64,000 nucleotides of DNA, taken from NCBI GenBank assembly GCA_002633025.1, contig NMRB01002052.1, forward strand, positions 24,921 to 88,920. Reading direction: 5' to 3'. The position numbers were made by a program, and so were the translations under genes. The notes beneath the pieces were generated by a model. It was not told where the DNA came from and made no database searches. It saw only the letters and a list, made by a program, of their open reading frames with translations. Positions 24,801 through 34,414 of the stretch are shown piece by piece. Each line of letters begins with the position of its first letter. Positions within the stretch are counted from its first letter, which is position 1. The stretch is from Notospermus geniculatus (taxonomy: Eukaryota; Nemertea; Pilidiophora; Heteronemertea; Lineidae).

Positions 24801-27187
24801 AAATGAACATGAACTGGGACGAACCGTTCAACGAAGAGCTAACCGCAGAATGGCTCACAATTCAAACGGAGCTCAACGTAGCAAAGGAAACTGTTCTGAA
24901 CCGTCGATATTTCACAAAATGTGACAATGACAATGAATACGAATTGCACGTGTTTGCTGATGCCAGTAAAACCACGGCATACGGAGCTGTAGCATACATC
25001 AAGCATGGTCGGGAAACGTCCATCGCTATGGCAAAAACAAGGGTAAATCCTGTACGCGAATTGACTTTACCACGCCTAGAACTGATGGCCGCATTGGTAG
25101 CGACGAGATTGGCCACATTCGTGAGAGAAGCGCTATCAAACATAAATTTCGCGAAACAAGTGCTCTGGTCTGATAGCCAAATTGTCATACACTGGATTCG
25201 GAGTCAAAAGAAACTGCCCACATTCGTAGAAAACCGTGTCCGTGAAATCAGAGAGGGACAATTCGATAGCATACAGTACTGCCCCACTGACCAAAACCCC
25301 GCAGATCTTCTAACCCGTGGAATATCTGCCAAGGAACTGACCAATTCTAAACTGTGGTGGAAGGGCCCCCACTGGCTTCCACAAGGAGATTGGCCTATCT
25401 GTGAGGTATTTGACAGTGAAGTGTTAACGTGCGCCGCCCAGTCAGACACAGACCAGACTCATGATTCCATTGCTGAGAGTGAAACAGAACCTGTCATGCC
25501 TGCCGCCGTTTTAACAAACGGGACACCCGATGTCAAAGGATTCGATCAGGTCATAGACATTTCGAGATACAGTTCGCTGCGGATCCTGCTACGAGATACC
25601 GCCTACGTCATGCGTTTTGTTGCCGCCATGAAAAAGTCCAAACCGCGAAACACGAACAGGTGTCCGTCAGCCGAGGAAATACGCAATGCCGAACAGATAT
25701 GGATCAAAACCATACAGAGAGAGTCATATGCGAAAGAACTATCGATGTTAAATGGAGGTCCTGAGAAATCAACACTCGTGAGACAGTTGAAACTCTTTCT
25801 GGACGATGATGGAGTACTACGTTGTGGAGGGCGTTTACAAAATGCCAGCATGGATTATGGCGCGAAATACCCAATCTTGTTACCAGACAAACATAGGTAC
25901 ACTGAACTATTCGTGCTAGATGCGCATGCGCGAGTCATGCATTCCGGCGTGCTTTCTACAGTAACATACATCAGGCAGAACTACTGGATTCCACGGATAA
26001 GACAAGTTGTGAAATCGAAACTGCGCAAGTGTGTAACCTGCCGCCTGGTTCTTGGGTCAGCCTATCGAAAGCCTGAGACCGCCCCGCTGCCGGCTTGTAG
26101 GATTCAAGACGCCCCGCCCTTTTCTGTCACGGGGGTGGACTTTACTGGCGCTCTCTATTACATAGGCCCGCTACCAGCCAATGAGAACAAAGCATACGTT
26201 TGCCTCTTTACCTGTGCCATAACGAGAGCAATACATTTGGAACTTGTCTTGGACATGACCTCTGCAGCATTCCTGCGCGCTTTCCGACGTTTCTGTGCGA
26301 GACGCTCTGTACCAGGCAAGATGATATCGGATAACGCTTCCACTTATCTTGCTGCGGCGGAGGACATAAAGCAACTTTATGATAGCCCAACTGTTAAAGG
26401 GCACCTGGCGAACAGAAACATTGAGTGGACATTTATACCAAAGCGAGCCCCATGGTTCGGAGGATTCTGGGAAAGGCTCATAGGGATGACAAAAACTGTA
26501 CTGAAAAAGGTTCTAGGACGGTCCCGTGTGACACTTGATGAACTCACAACCCTCTTGGCCGAAGCCGAATCAGTCTTAAATGATCGTCCTCTCACGTACG
26601 TGTCGTCTGAAGTGGATGACGTCACGCCGCTAACGCCGTCGCACTTGTTGCATGGTCGAATGATAACCACACTGCCACATGAAATCATAAACATTGACGA
26701 GTTGAATGATCCGAACTACGGAACTCAATCACGTTATGAAAAGCGCGCCAAACGATTAGAACTGATCTACGAACACTTCTGGCGCCGTTGGAGAGATGAG
26801 TACTTGACTGCCCTTAGAGAACAACACAACGCAAACGCCAAAAATGGAGGACAAGCAGAAAACAGCGTCAAGGTCGGAGATGTCGTACTGGTTCACTCAG
26901 ACACTGAGAAAAGAGTTAATTGGAAACTCGCGGTTGTGATCAAACTGAATACCGGCAATGATGGACTAGTGCGCTCTGCCGTGATAAAAACTCAGAACGG
27001 GGTCACCAACCGACCCGTCGTGAAACTGTATCCGCTGGAAGTAAACACCACCATGTATAATGACTCTGATAAAGACAATAAAGTTCAGGAGAAGGAAACC
27101 AGCACACTTGGCAACCAGAGACATGTTAGGCAAGCTGCCGCAAATGCCAGGAACAAACTGAAAGACTGGGCTAAACTGCTCGTTTAG
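21887..27187 (+). CDS. BEL/Pao gag-pol polyprotein
   Basis: 1766 codons, uninterrupted, ATG 40 bases after the 5-prime LTR. Order: Gag with a DUF1759-type region (around residues 115-240, FDGDYLKWTSFKDSF), two to three zinc knuckles from about 328 (CAFCKDTSHSAANC, CFNC, CRGC), aspartic protease near 441 (LLDEGAQRSF), reverse transcriptase (first Asp near 776 in DIEKAFLNV; YVDN near 851), RNase H near 1022 (FADAS), H2C2 zinc site near 1346, integrase DDE (DFTG near 1417, SDNAS near 1480, GGFWERL near 1527) and a C-terminal domain of the DUF5641 type. DEG in the protease and YVDN in the polymerase replace the more usual D-S/T-G and YVDD; both occur in other Pao-type proteins as far as I recall. 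It makes virus-like-particle, cDNA and integration functions in cis. Probably competent or very recently so. Confidence 0.95.
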   Translation: MDRLKLSRRAHRGQMTKLLEKGEGISNNPATEDQLRTLHANIQNIVTKKEVLAGLDKNILEATETENLEDAIVESDDYMSGITERLVNLQTFYESRMTVATPPTTTTSSKTSHGKNVSLPKLTIEKFDGDYLKWTSFKDSFNAAVHNNATLEDVQRFQYLKSHVTGEAAKAIEGLSLSNENYKQARDLLEERFGQTHKIINAYMRAMWDLPRPSKSVHDIREFYDKLEAYIRGLKSIGKSDEGYGELLVPLILEKLPETTREQLIRSHGSNDWTLSDLRTALFKEIEILQTSNSSQLRDDFEEPIPSATFHTGADESTPRNSPRVANCAFCKDTSHSAANCVKFETREKRLQIVKRDRLCFNCLGSHPVNACRSRFRCRGCKRKHHTSLCPGSTDTDSPESPAAPATDQVNVQFTPTCGPVLLKTAVGKVTAASGTATVNILLDEGAQRSFITNELASKLGITSAQCQTENLCLGAFGSATPAVRALKSTDINLETKCGNVQIRSLIVPNISTPVRNYVNASVLKHKYLQDLPLAPTVDSDTCEIDMLIGADHYWSIVQDKVIRGKGPTAVASKLGYLLSGPTGLNQVSVMNTTILKVVTRTEDDQLNLSRFWDLETIGISDDHKAPHQTNNAFEKYRDDKVKREGNKYVASLPWKDDHAPLPTNYALTKARTRSMIRHLTSDRRMIYDKILQEQLALGFIEKVTDDDITSGHYIPHHAVEKDSSTTPIRIVYNCSANHGDQPSLNDCLEPGPPLLNDLVAMLLRFRLKNIAISSDIEKAFLNVRLSEEDQDFVKFLWLADPNDPDSDLVAYRFKVVLFGATCSPFILNAVIKAHLEASPCAITEDMKHNIYVDNVLTGVNDSSEAMDYYTQAKAIMHTGGFNLRSWATNDPTLRSLLQKDGLGETGKTVNLLGIRWDTENDTISYASKKEFAAGVYTKREILSTTSSLFDPLGLLSPVHVKAKAFTQKLWKMNMNWDEPFNEELTAEWLTIQTELNVAKETVLNRRYFTKCDNDNEYELHVFADASKTTAYGAVAYIKHGRETSIAMAKTRVNPVRELTLPRLELMAALVATRLATFVREALSNINFAKQVLWSDSQIVIHWIRSQKKLPTFVENRVREIREGQFDSIQYCPTDQNPADLLTRGISAKELTNSKLWWKGPHWLPQGDWPICEVFDSEVLTCAAQSDTDQTHDSIAESETEPVMPAAVLTNGTPDVKGFDQVIDISRYSSLRILLRDTAYVMRFVAAMKKSKPRNTNRCPSAEEIRNAEQIWIKTIQRESYAKELSMLNGGPEKSTLVRQLKLFLDDDGVLRCGGRLQNASMDYGAKYPILLPDKHRYTELFVLDAHARVMHSGVLSTVTYIRQNYWIPRIRQVVKSKLRKCVTCRLVLGSAYRKPETAPLPACRIQDAPPFSVTGVDFTGALYYIGPLPANENKAYVCLFTCAITRAIHLELVLDMTSAAFLRAFRRFCARRSVPGKMISDNASTYLAAAEDIKQLYDSPTVKGHLANRNIEWTFIPKRAPWFGGFWERLIGMTKTVLKKVLGRSRVTLDELTTLLAEAESVLNDRPLTYVSSEVDDVTPLTPSHLLHGRMITTLPHEIINIDELNDPNYGTQSRYEKRAKRLELIYEHFWRRWRDEYLTALREQHNANAKNGGQAENSVKVGDVVLVHSDTEKRVNWKLAVVIKLNTGNDGLVRSAVIKTQNGVTNRPVVKLYPLEVNTTMYNDSDKDNKVQEKETSTLGNQRHVRQAAANARNKLKDWAKLLV

Positions 27188-27627
27188 ACAAAGTGAACAG
27201 ACAGTGTTTGTTTTGCATTGCTTGGACTGGCATATCATACTTATAACTACAATATATCAAGACATAACGTTCCTTATAGTGGAATGTTGAGCCGTATAGT
27301 AAATACATTATTGTGTAATCCGCATCTATATCATGATATCTACCCGGTTAATAACGACCTTCTTGTTGACCACGTGGAGTTAGTAACGGTGCAAGGGATC
27401 ATCTCATTCATGTGACGAGATAGCGAGACAGCCTCCATGTTAAGTCAGTATTTGTATCAACCTGTAATGTTGAGATGACCCCCACAGCATCCACATTTCT
27501 ATTATACTCGGTAGGCCTAGTTTAGATAGAAACTGTAGACATGTGTGTCTGGATAAGTTGTAATCTGTAACATAAAAAATTAGGCCAAGTTGGCACTAGT
27601 AAATAGTGAGCATTGCGCCGCCGGGAG
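27188..27627 (+). other. BEL/Pao 3-prime noncoding region
   Basis: 440 bp between gag-pol stop and 3-prime LTR. It has no substantial frame. The tract directly before the LTR (GCCGCCGGGAG) would be the polypurine primer but is only weakly purine-rich. Confidence 0.6.
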
Positions 27628-27796
27628 TGTCACGGATTCCCGCCACTTGTCAAGATCCCATATTTGGTAGATGAACCTGTCTGTCATAGGCCCATTTGCA
27701 TGTCCCACTTATTGTAACATTTTCTTCTGAATACACTCAGTTAGCCTTTAGCGTTCATACACTAAACATCGTGTTGTTCCGAACCCCTTCCTTACA
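27628..27796 (+). repeat. BEL/Pao 3-prime LTR
   Basis: Identical to 21679-21847 except one base. Confidence 0.92.
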
Positions 27797-29090
27797 GGGC
27801 TAACGCTAACGCGAGGAGTCACCGGCCGTGAGACGCGATTTCCCGCAATTTCAGAGGCCTTCTGGGAGCATGAATTTCGTGGAATTTAAGCCTGGTTAGA
27901 CATAGGTATAGATGTTTTCGCAACCTCACTTCGACTTTACAGAAAGTGAGGAATGCGACATGGCTTAATGCAGATGATTTTAATCACTGTAACCGCTGAC
28001 GATCCGTTCACATTGGTAAGAGTGAAATGTGCCACTGAGCGTCGGCGATGATAACTTTTACCTTTAGGTAAAATTGACGCAATTATGAATGTTTTCATGT
28101 ATATCAAAGATTCATAGAGTATTAAAAACTTCCTTTCATCATAGAGTCACGTCATCAGCTGGTAATTAGACAAGGTCACCTTTCGTGAATTTGCAAAACA
28201 AGGGGCTGAAAAAGTGTTCACTGGTAGCGTTTGTTGCCGGCGTCACCAAAATAAGTTCAACAACTTTCATGACTTCCACCAACATAATCCGTTTGTGACG
28301 ACCTACACCTTTGACGAGGTCAACGGCCAACTTTCCACTGACAACACCAGTGCGCAGAGATGCAGGGAAGTTGGAGGAGAGAGTGACAAAATGGTCTCAC
28401 AGGCGGTATTTTTTCAAATCACTGAACAGTAGCCTCGCTGAGCCCGCGTTATATGAATATGGCGGTTGTTATGCGCCAGATGGTCTGAGGCGCCTCAGTG
28501 GTCGGGCTGAAATTTCCGACGGGCCTGTTCCTCATCGCAGACCTGGTTACAGTCATGGTCTGCAGTGACTCGTCTTTCCGTTCTTCGTAGCAGTATCTCA
28601 AGGCTCAACAAATCACTCGTAAATCCTTTAATGCGAGGCTGAGAGTGCAAGGTACATGTAGAGTGCTTGCAAATGAACAATGGGTTATGCACTTCGTTAA
28701 ATTTGAATAAGGACCCTGGTATTGAGGGCTGTATTTAAAGGGGGCGATTTTCATGCGGATTTGGGGCAAAAAACGGCAAAAAGAGGTCTTCTGCCNGCCC
28801 CCCCCCCCCCCCAGAGAGGCTTCTGCCCCCTGGACCAAAAGTTAAATACGGCCCTGGTATTGCTACACCTCCTGATAGTTCCCATAAGAAGAGCACGCCT
28901 ATGGACAGAAAAGAGCATCAAGAACAATTATAATTCTTTATTGGAAAAACATTGGCCCACAAGGAGCAAGTACAAAGATATATTGCATGTCGGTGTTCGC
29001 AATAAGTGGGTGACACGAACACCCTAGGTAGTGAATTTTGACTTACCAGGTCCCTGGCAGAAATTAGAATTAGAATCAAACCAGGTTTTT
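27797..29090. other. gene-free stretch
   Basis: No exon recognised. Includes a poly-C run with one N (28796-28812). The flanking AGGTCTTCTGCC/AGAGGCTTCTGCC suggests a repeat. Confidence 0.45.
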
Positions 29091-29119
29091 GTGATGATAA
29101 TGCAGGCATTTCAGAAAAC

Positions 29120-29770
29120 CTTGTTTTTTTTGTCAAGAAACAACCTGGTTTTTGTCAAGAAACAACCTGGTTTTTGTCTTGAAATAACCTGGTTTTTGTC
29201 AAGAAACAACCTGGTTTCTTCATCAAGAAATGACAACCTGGTTTTTTGTCAAGAACCGGCCTGGTTTTTGTCAAGAAACAACTTGTTTTTTTGTGAAGAA
29301 ACAACTTGGTTTGGGCCAAGAAAAGACCTTGGTTTTTATCAAGAAAGAAACCTTTGACAGCCAAAGTTTTGTCTTGATGAAAACCACTTTTTTTTGACAA
29401 AAAAACACATTTTTTCTTGGCAAAAACAAATTTTTTTTTGACAGAAAACGAGTTATTTTCTTGACAAAAACCAGTTTTTTTTCTTGACAAACACCTCAAG
29501 TTATTCCTTGGCAAAAGTCAAGTTTCTTCTTGCAAAAAAAACACAATTGTTTCTTGACAAAAGCCAAGGTTTTTTCTTGACAAAACCATGCTTTTCCTTG
29601 GCAAAAACCGTGTTTTTTTTCTTGACAAAGACCACTGTTTCCCTTGGCAAAAAGTAAGATATTTTCTTGACAAAAACCACGTTTTCCTTCTCAAAAAACA
29701 AGGTTTTTTCTTGTCAAAAACACCAAGTTTTTTCTTGACAAAAACCGAAGAAAAAACTTGTTTTTTTTCC
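29120..29770. repeat. minisatellite in two opposed orientations
   Basis: From about 29120 to 29350 units read TTTTTGTCAAGAAACAACCTGG (22 bp). From about 29385 to 29770 they read in the opposite sense, TTTTTTCTTGACAAAAACCA. About ten and eighteen units respectively. The two blocks are complementary, so the whole tract can fold. Open frames on both strands here are by-products of the repeat. Confidence 0.88.
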
Positions 29771-29959
29771 AAGAATGAAACGGCCAGGGCCATTGTGCTC
29801 CCTGTCGTCGCAGTTGTGAGGGAATAATGGTATGAGGACACTGCTTCTCCCACTGTGCAACAGAAATAGGAAAACAACTCGGCAAGCTGTTCGGCAGTTA
29901 CAGTTCGAAACATTCTAAACTGAATAATTGCTGAGGTATGGGCCAAAGTCCAATCTTCA

Positions 29960-30140
29960 AGATGGCCGCCTGGCGGCCATATTTTACTTTTGATCAGGCT
30001 GAAACTTGGTACATTCACAAAGGATACCTTGATACATCTTCACACCAAATTTAACAAGTCAATGTCCAACAGATTTGAGGAGCATGCCACCCAATGATGA
30101 AATTTTGGACTTTGACCTCTGTGACCTTGAAAAGTAGGTC
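29960..30140 (-). repeat. partial inverted copy of the 18759/57181 repeat
   Basis: Shares GAAACTTGGTAC, TTTGACCTCTGTGACCTTGA and AAGTAGGTCAAATCAAAAAC in complement with 19030-19110. Adjacent GATGGCCGCCTGGCGGCCAT is the palindromic CCGCCAGGTGGC motif. Confidence 0.6.
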
Positions 30141-30164
30141 AAATCAAAAACCTGGAAAACATTT

Positions 30165-30380
30165 ATATGTGACCAAGTCTGGCAAAACCCGCCCAAAGTC
30201 GCTGAACACCAGAGGGTAAATAGGTTATGTGGGAAGTGTCATCACAATGGAAAGACGACGGACTGTTAGTGGCAAATAAAGAGCCTTGATTGTGCAACGA
30301 AGGGCAGTGTATGATCAACGCCTACATGTATGTCACTCCCCAGCGACTTTGGCCGGGTTTTCACAGACCCAGTCACATAT
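30165..30380. mobile_element. MITE family A relative
   Basis: Ends ATATGTGACCAAGTCTGGCA and its approximate complement (GGGTTTTCACAGACCCAGTC then ACATAT), with AAAGTCGCTG just inside both. Related to 7205-7544. Confidence 0.6.
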
Positions 30381-30485
30381 GTGGAACTTACCACAAATAT
30401 GGCGTGATGATTCCAGCTAGCAGCGTTCAGGACACAGTGTTTCCACCAGGAACTTTTTTGAGGGGGGATAAAGAGAAAATTTGAC

Positions 30486-30564
30486 ACAATTCTTGGTCAA
30501 AAACACAAATTTTGACTTTTTAAGTTAAAAAGTCAAAATTTGTGTTTTTTTGACCAAGAATTGT
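30486..30564. repeat. 79-bp AT-rich hairpin
   Basis: Arms ACAATTCTTGGTCAAAAACA and complement, about 38 bp each, almost perfect, with a loop of a few bases. Confidence 0.8.
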
Positions 30565-30743
30565 AAAAATAAGGGGGATATCCCCCTGTCTCCCCTCTGG
30601 TGATACTGGGAGATATGGCCAAAAGAAGCTTTTCACAAATCACTCCCTTTACGCCAGAATATTGTTTTTTAAATTGTGCCGAATTTTGGTTTACAAGTTA
30701 CTGTTGTACTGTTGCCACAAGGTGTCCACGGTGATATTACCGT

Positions 30744-31616
30744 ATATGTGACCCTCTCTGGTAAAATCAGTCGCATGTTGCTCAGAAGGTGAGCCTCAAC
30801 GAACTAAGATGACACCAGAAGAGAATGGAAGAAATAGATTCTTTTAGATTTCATAACAGGCAGACAATACTCATTGATACTGAAAGTGAAACTGACAAAC
30901 ATTTGGTCTCAACCTGCCAAGGTAAAGTCCGGCGCAGCCCATTGGAATGCGGAAATAGAAATCTGACAACAGCTTGCGGCTACCTAATGAGGTACCGGCA
31001 GATCTAATCCGCGACGTGGCGCTGAGTATCAACTCGGTCATAACTGCGTCACTGAAAGTGAGGCTAACGTTATTTTCCAATTAATTCTGAATAGCACACC
31101 CTGTTTCTAGGCCAAATATAACTAAAACATTGCACTCAATTTCGGATTTTAATTTTCTATCATTAAGTACAGAAGTGCTAGAATATATCTTGTTGCTTTT
31201 GAGCAAAAATCTCTGTGGGAACATGATGAATTTAATCGATAAAGTTGACCATTTCAGCGTAAACGACAGGCGAATGGTCGACGTCATGGGTTGTGAATGA
31301 CGCATTTTTTGTAACGTCGGAATGACGCACGACGGCTGATGACGTTCAACAATCGCAAAGGCATGCGCACCTGCGTTTTAACCGAGTTGATGATCAGCGC
31401 CTCCTTTTGCTTGCCGGTACCCCATTACGCGTGGAGCAGTATAATTTGATCACGCTGTCCAATCGGTTATTCAAGAGGCGTGTGTTGAATAAGATTTGTG
31501 GTCAGCCTGTGGTTTGTGGTAAGCTTACTTCCGCATTCCATTGGGTCGCATGAAGACTGCGCCGGACTGTAAGAGCGACAAGCGTCTGGTTTTGCCAGAG
31601 CGGGTGTCACACATAT
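30744..31616. mobile_element. MITE family A copy split by a nested insert
   Basis: Left part 30744-30925 and right part 31569-31616 together match the 7205-7544 element (shared CTAAGATGACACCAG, GGTCTCAACCTGCCAAGGTAA and the right terminal repeat). The middle 643 bp is a second element (30926-31568). Confidence 0.75.
30926..31568. mobile_element. nested element with AGTCCGGCGCAG ends and GTAA duplication
   Basis: Perfect 12-bp terminal inverted repeats (AGTCCGGCGCAG / CTGCGCCGGACT) continue imperfectly through CCATTGGAATGCGGAA. GTAA is present at 30922-30925 and 31569-31572, while the uninterrupted relative at 7499-7504 has one GTAA. No coding capacity. Confidence 0.8.
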
Positions 31617-32070
31617 AGATCATGACGTTTGACAAGGGACATGGTTCAAATACACATCGCTTCAACATCCAACAAGATTTTGTACCTAAATCAAAAGATC
31701 TCTACATTGTACATAAAGAGAAAAACATGCAATTCTAATGTAATGTCTGCATTTTAAACTTCTAGAAATTTGACTAGCACCAAGTTAGAAACAATTTAGC
31801 ACAAAATGGTCATCAAAGATGAACACCAGTAACTACTCCTCTATAGCTAGGGAAACTACAAATGCTGCAGTACCAAACAAACCAAATATAAATATATCAA
31901 TGCAATCCTGATTCCTTTTTTGATGAAAAACCGCCATGGGCACAGAAGTGACCCAGAAAATTAAAGGGTGAGACCAAGCAATGCATCCATAAGTACCCTA
32001 TGATGTCTTGATGATGCACGTGAAATCATTCCAGTGAATGAGATTCAAAGACCAAGCTTGGCATAGTTCG
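31617..32070. other. gene-free stretch
   Basis: Nothing recognised. Confidence 0.45.
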
Positions 32071-32336
32071 CAGGGGTAGATCTAGGATTCTGGTAAAGGG
32101 GCACAAAGGCCACAGGCCAACCGATGAAGGTGAGCGCCGAAAGCGTGAAGCCACAGCTCACCCCCAGAAAATTTTTAAATCTACAAGGCCGGTGGCGCAA
32201 TTTCCCAGCATCCGAGGGACAAATTACAAGGCAATTCTGTGGCACTTTGGAAAAGGACAATTTTTCTAACGTCGGTCACCGAAAAATTGGGGGGGGGGGG
32301 CACAGGCCAGGTGTGCCCCCCTGGATCTGCGCCTGG
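32071..32336. repeat. MITE-like repeat with CAGGGGTAGATC ends
   Basis: Opens CAGGGGTAGATCTAGGATT and closes CTGGATCTGCGCCTGG; a relative of 1915-2075. Contains a poly-G run. Confidence 0.6.
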
Positions 32337-32810
32337 TTTGAGATTTTTCTGAGCTGTGACCAACTGAGAAAAAGTTTATATTTTTAATATGATTAAACAG
32401 TTTTGTGAATACTTCAATAAGAAAACTTCATACATTTAATTAACTAAATCAATGCAAATTATTTCAAGTTCAAACATCACTCATGCGCATAATTTATATG
32501 TGTATATATGGCAACAAAAAGAATATTTACAGAAAATGTGAATCCCAATATTAAAACCCATCAAAATTAATGTTGGCCTTCGAATAGTCTTAAATTCAGA
32601 CTATGTTTTTATGTTGTGGATGAGAGTATACTACCGTACAGGAATATATTTTACATGGGGACCCAGGCATGGGGAGCATTGTTAGAATAATGATTGGGCA
32701 GTGGATAGAAAGGGCATGTTCTTTTTCGAAACATTTTTCCCCAACTAATTTTTCATTACCTTACAGATGACTGATTTGCACAAAAACTTTAGATGTTATT
32801 ACGAAAACAA
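32337..32810. other. gene-free AT-rich stretch
   Basis: Nothing recognised. Confidence 0.45.
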
Positions 32811-32937
32811 AGGACTTTTGCAAAATGTTCGAAATCAGCATGAAAACAGTAAAATACTCTCTCAGTATAGCAACAATTTAAGAAACAAACAATTTTGCTG
32901 TTTTCATGCCGATTTTGAACATTTTGCAAAAGTCAAA
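32811..32937. repeat. foldback repeat
   Basis: Arms of about 37 bp: GACTTTTGCAAAATGTTCGA... and complement ending CATTTTGCAAAAGTC, around a 50-bp centre. Confidence 0.75.
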
Positions 32938-33059
32938 AATTCATAAGCAAGCTAAATTCTACAGAGCTTGCTTGTGAATTTTTGCCAAAAACTGCTCAGC
33001 CCCCAGGTTTGAGCCAACGGTACCTTCTGATGTAGTTCTTAAAATCCTTGGGAATGAAT

Positions 33060-33309
33060 TGAACAAGAGGCCCACGGGCCTGGCGCTCAGCTGACAATTG
33101 ACTACCAAAGAGAAGGTCACCAGGTCATGAACGTAGGTCAGTTGAGACCTACACTTTATTAGCTTTAGTTTGATACCAAACATGTCTACCTTGGCTCAAC
33201 TGGTCTTTAGGTATGTGACTAGGTCAGGGAAGTAGGTCACTTTAAACCTACACTTCATTACCTTTAGTTTGATACCAAGCATGACTACCTTGGTTCAACT
33301 GGTCTTTAA
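33060..33309. repeat. AACAAGAGGCCCACGGGCC-headed repeat with a tandem pair
   Basis: Begins AACAAGAGGCCCACGGGCCT, a head also found at 51186 and, inverted, at 62431-62460. Two units of about 100 bp follow (near 33133 and 33234), each with CCTACACTT, TTTAGTTTGATACCAA and TCAACTGGTCTTTA. It runs into the single N at 33310. Confidence 0.7.
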
Positions 33310-33310
33310 N
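33310..33310. other. single N, probable sequence junction
   Basis: The integrase frame is on one side and an unrelated repeat on the other, so this N probably hides a join. The left terminus of the Polinton is therefore not visible. Confidence 0.7.
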
Positions 33311-34401
33311 GATGTCAGAAAGCTGTGTACTGTCGATCCATTCGTCAAACGAGGTGGGCCACCCTCTGTAGTGGACGTAGAACTGGGTTTTGCCTTTCCG
33401 TTTTCGTTGCTTTATGACGTCAACGAGATATTGATCTTCTGCCGAAGGACGATCCACTGGTATCATCTGATGTTCGTAGAAACTCCCCCGAATTAGGTCA
33501 CCCTTCAAATCCGCTATCTTGTAGGTGACAGGATGCGTTGGACGCTGATAGGCAATGGTAAAGATTTCTCTAGTCCATTTCTCTTCCCCCTTTTCAAATC
33601 TGGTCAGAGGAAGGCGTGCGATTCGAACGCTGTCCCCAATGCCAAAGCGAAATTTCTTTTTTCTCCATGAAAACTCTTTTCCATATTGTTTGTGCCACAG
33701 TTGCTCCTCGTTGTGGATGGTGACGTCCTTTGGTGCCATGCCTATGCTTCGGTGTTTACTGGCATTATACGCGGCCACAACATCAGGCAGAACATCAGTC
33801 CAGCGACGTGTGTTCCGTTCGACGAAATAGCGGTGGAGACGGTCTCGTAAGCTCCTGTTGAATCTCTCAATCAACCCGCACTTCGGAGAACTGTACACAG
33901 AAAAAAGGTGAAAGTTATTACGCGCCAAAAGAGATTGAACGTGTCGGTTATAAAATTCCGACCCTTGGTCCACTTGCAACAATGCTGGCTTTCTCTTCTC
34001 TTTGGTGAAAACGCCTTTGAGTGCCTTGGCGACTTCCTTTCCATTTGTTTGCTCAGAAGAGGGACGGCGAAGGCTTGGCGCGAAAAAACATCAATCAGAG
34101 TTAGAATGTACTTCATTTTTTGGTTGTGTCTCGAGAGCGATAAGAGCGACAAGAGGTCTCCCTGCCACTGATGGTCAATGGAATGACTGATCGTCTTCCT
34201 TCTCGGAAAGTGCCATCTGACTGGTCTGTGCAAAGAATATGTCTGCTGTCCCTTGGCCCAGGCGCGAACGTCTTTCCTCGTAATGGATTCATCTATTTCC
34301 TTGGCCTGTTTATACAAACGTTCTAATGATGAAAAACTGGCAGGTTGTTTAGGATCGGTGTAAATCTCGGACAAAAGAAGCCTGTGTCGCTCGTTTGTCA
34401 T
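33311..34401 (-). pseudogene. Polinton retroviral-type integrase with chromodomain, frameshifted and truncated
   Basis: The enzyme joins element ends to target DNA. ATG is at 34401. The N-terminal frame has the first catalytic Asp in WQGDLLSL. After a single frame change (a -1 shift near 34041-34053) the second frame carries the second Asp (VDQGSEFYN) and the Glu (LIERFNRSLRDRLHRYF). Near the C-terminus YVHYRGWPTSFDEW is a chromodomain, the usual targeting module of Polinton integrases. The sequence stops at the N at 33310 without a natural stop codon. It starts 13 bp downstream of the Cys-rich gene. One indel makes it unlikely to yield full enzyme, unless it is a sequencing error. Confidence 0.88.
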
Positions 34402-34414
34402 GATGGTAATATCA

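Larger units (their letters stand above)
21679..27796 (+). mobile_element. complete BEL/Pao LTR retrotransposon
   Basis: Two 169-bp LTRs (21679-21847 and 27628-27796), both TGTCAC...CTTACA, enclose one gag-pol frame. The LTRs differ at one base in my reading (AGATTCC against AGATCCC), so the insertion is young. The five bases outside each end (GCACT and GGGCT) do not form a target duplication. No env-like frame is present. Confidence 0.93.

Noticed and set aside
29031-30018. Frames of 100-166 residues at 29.0-30.0 kb
   Set aside because: Products of the two-orientation minisatellite; no domain.
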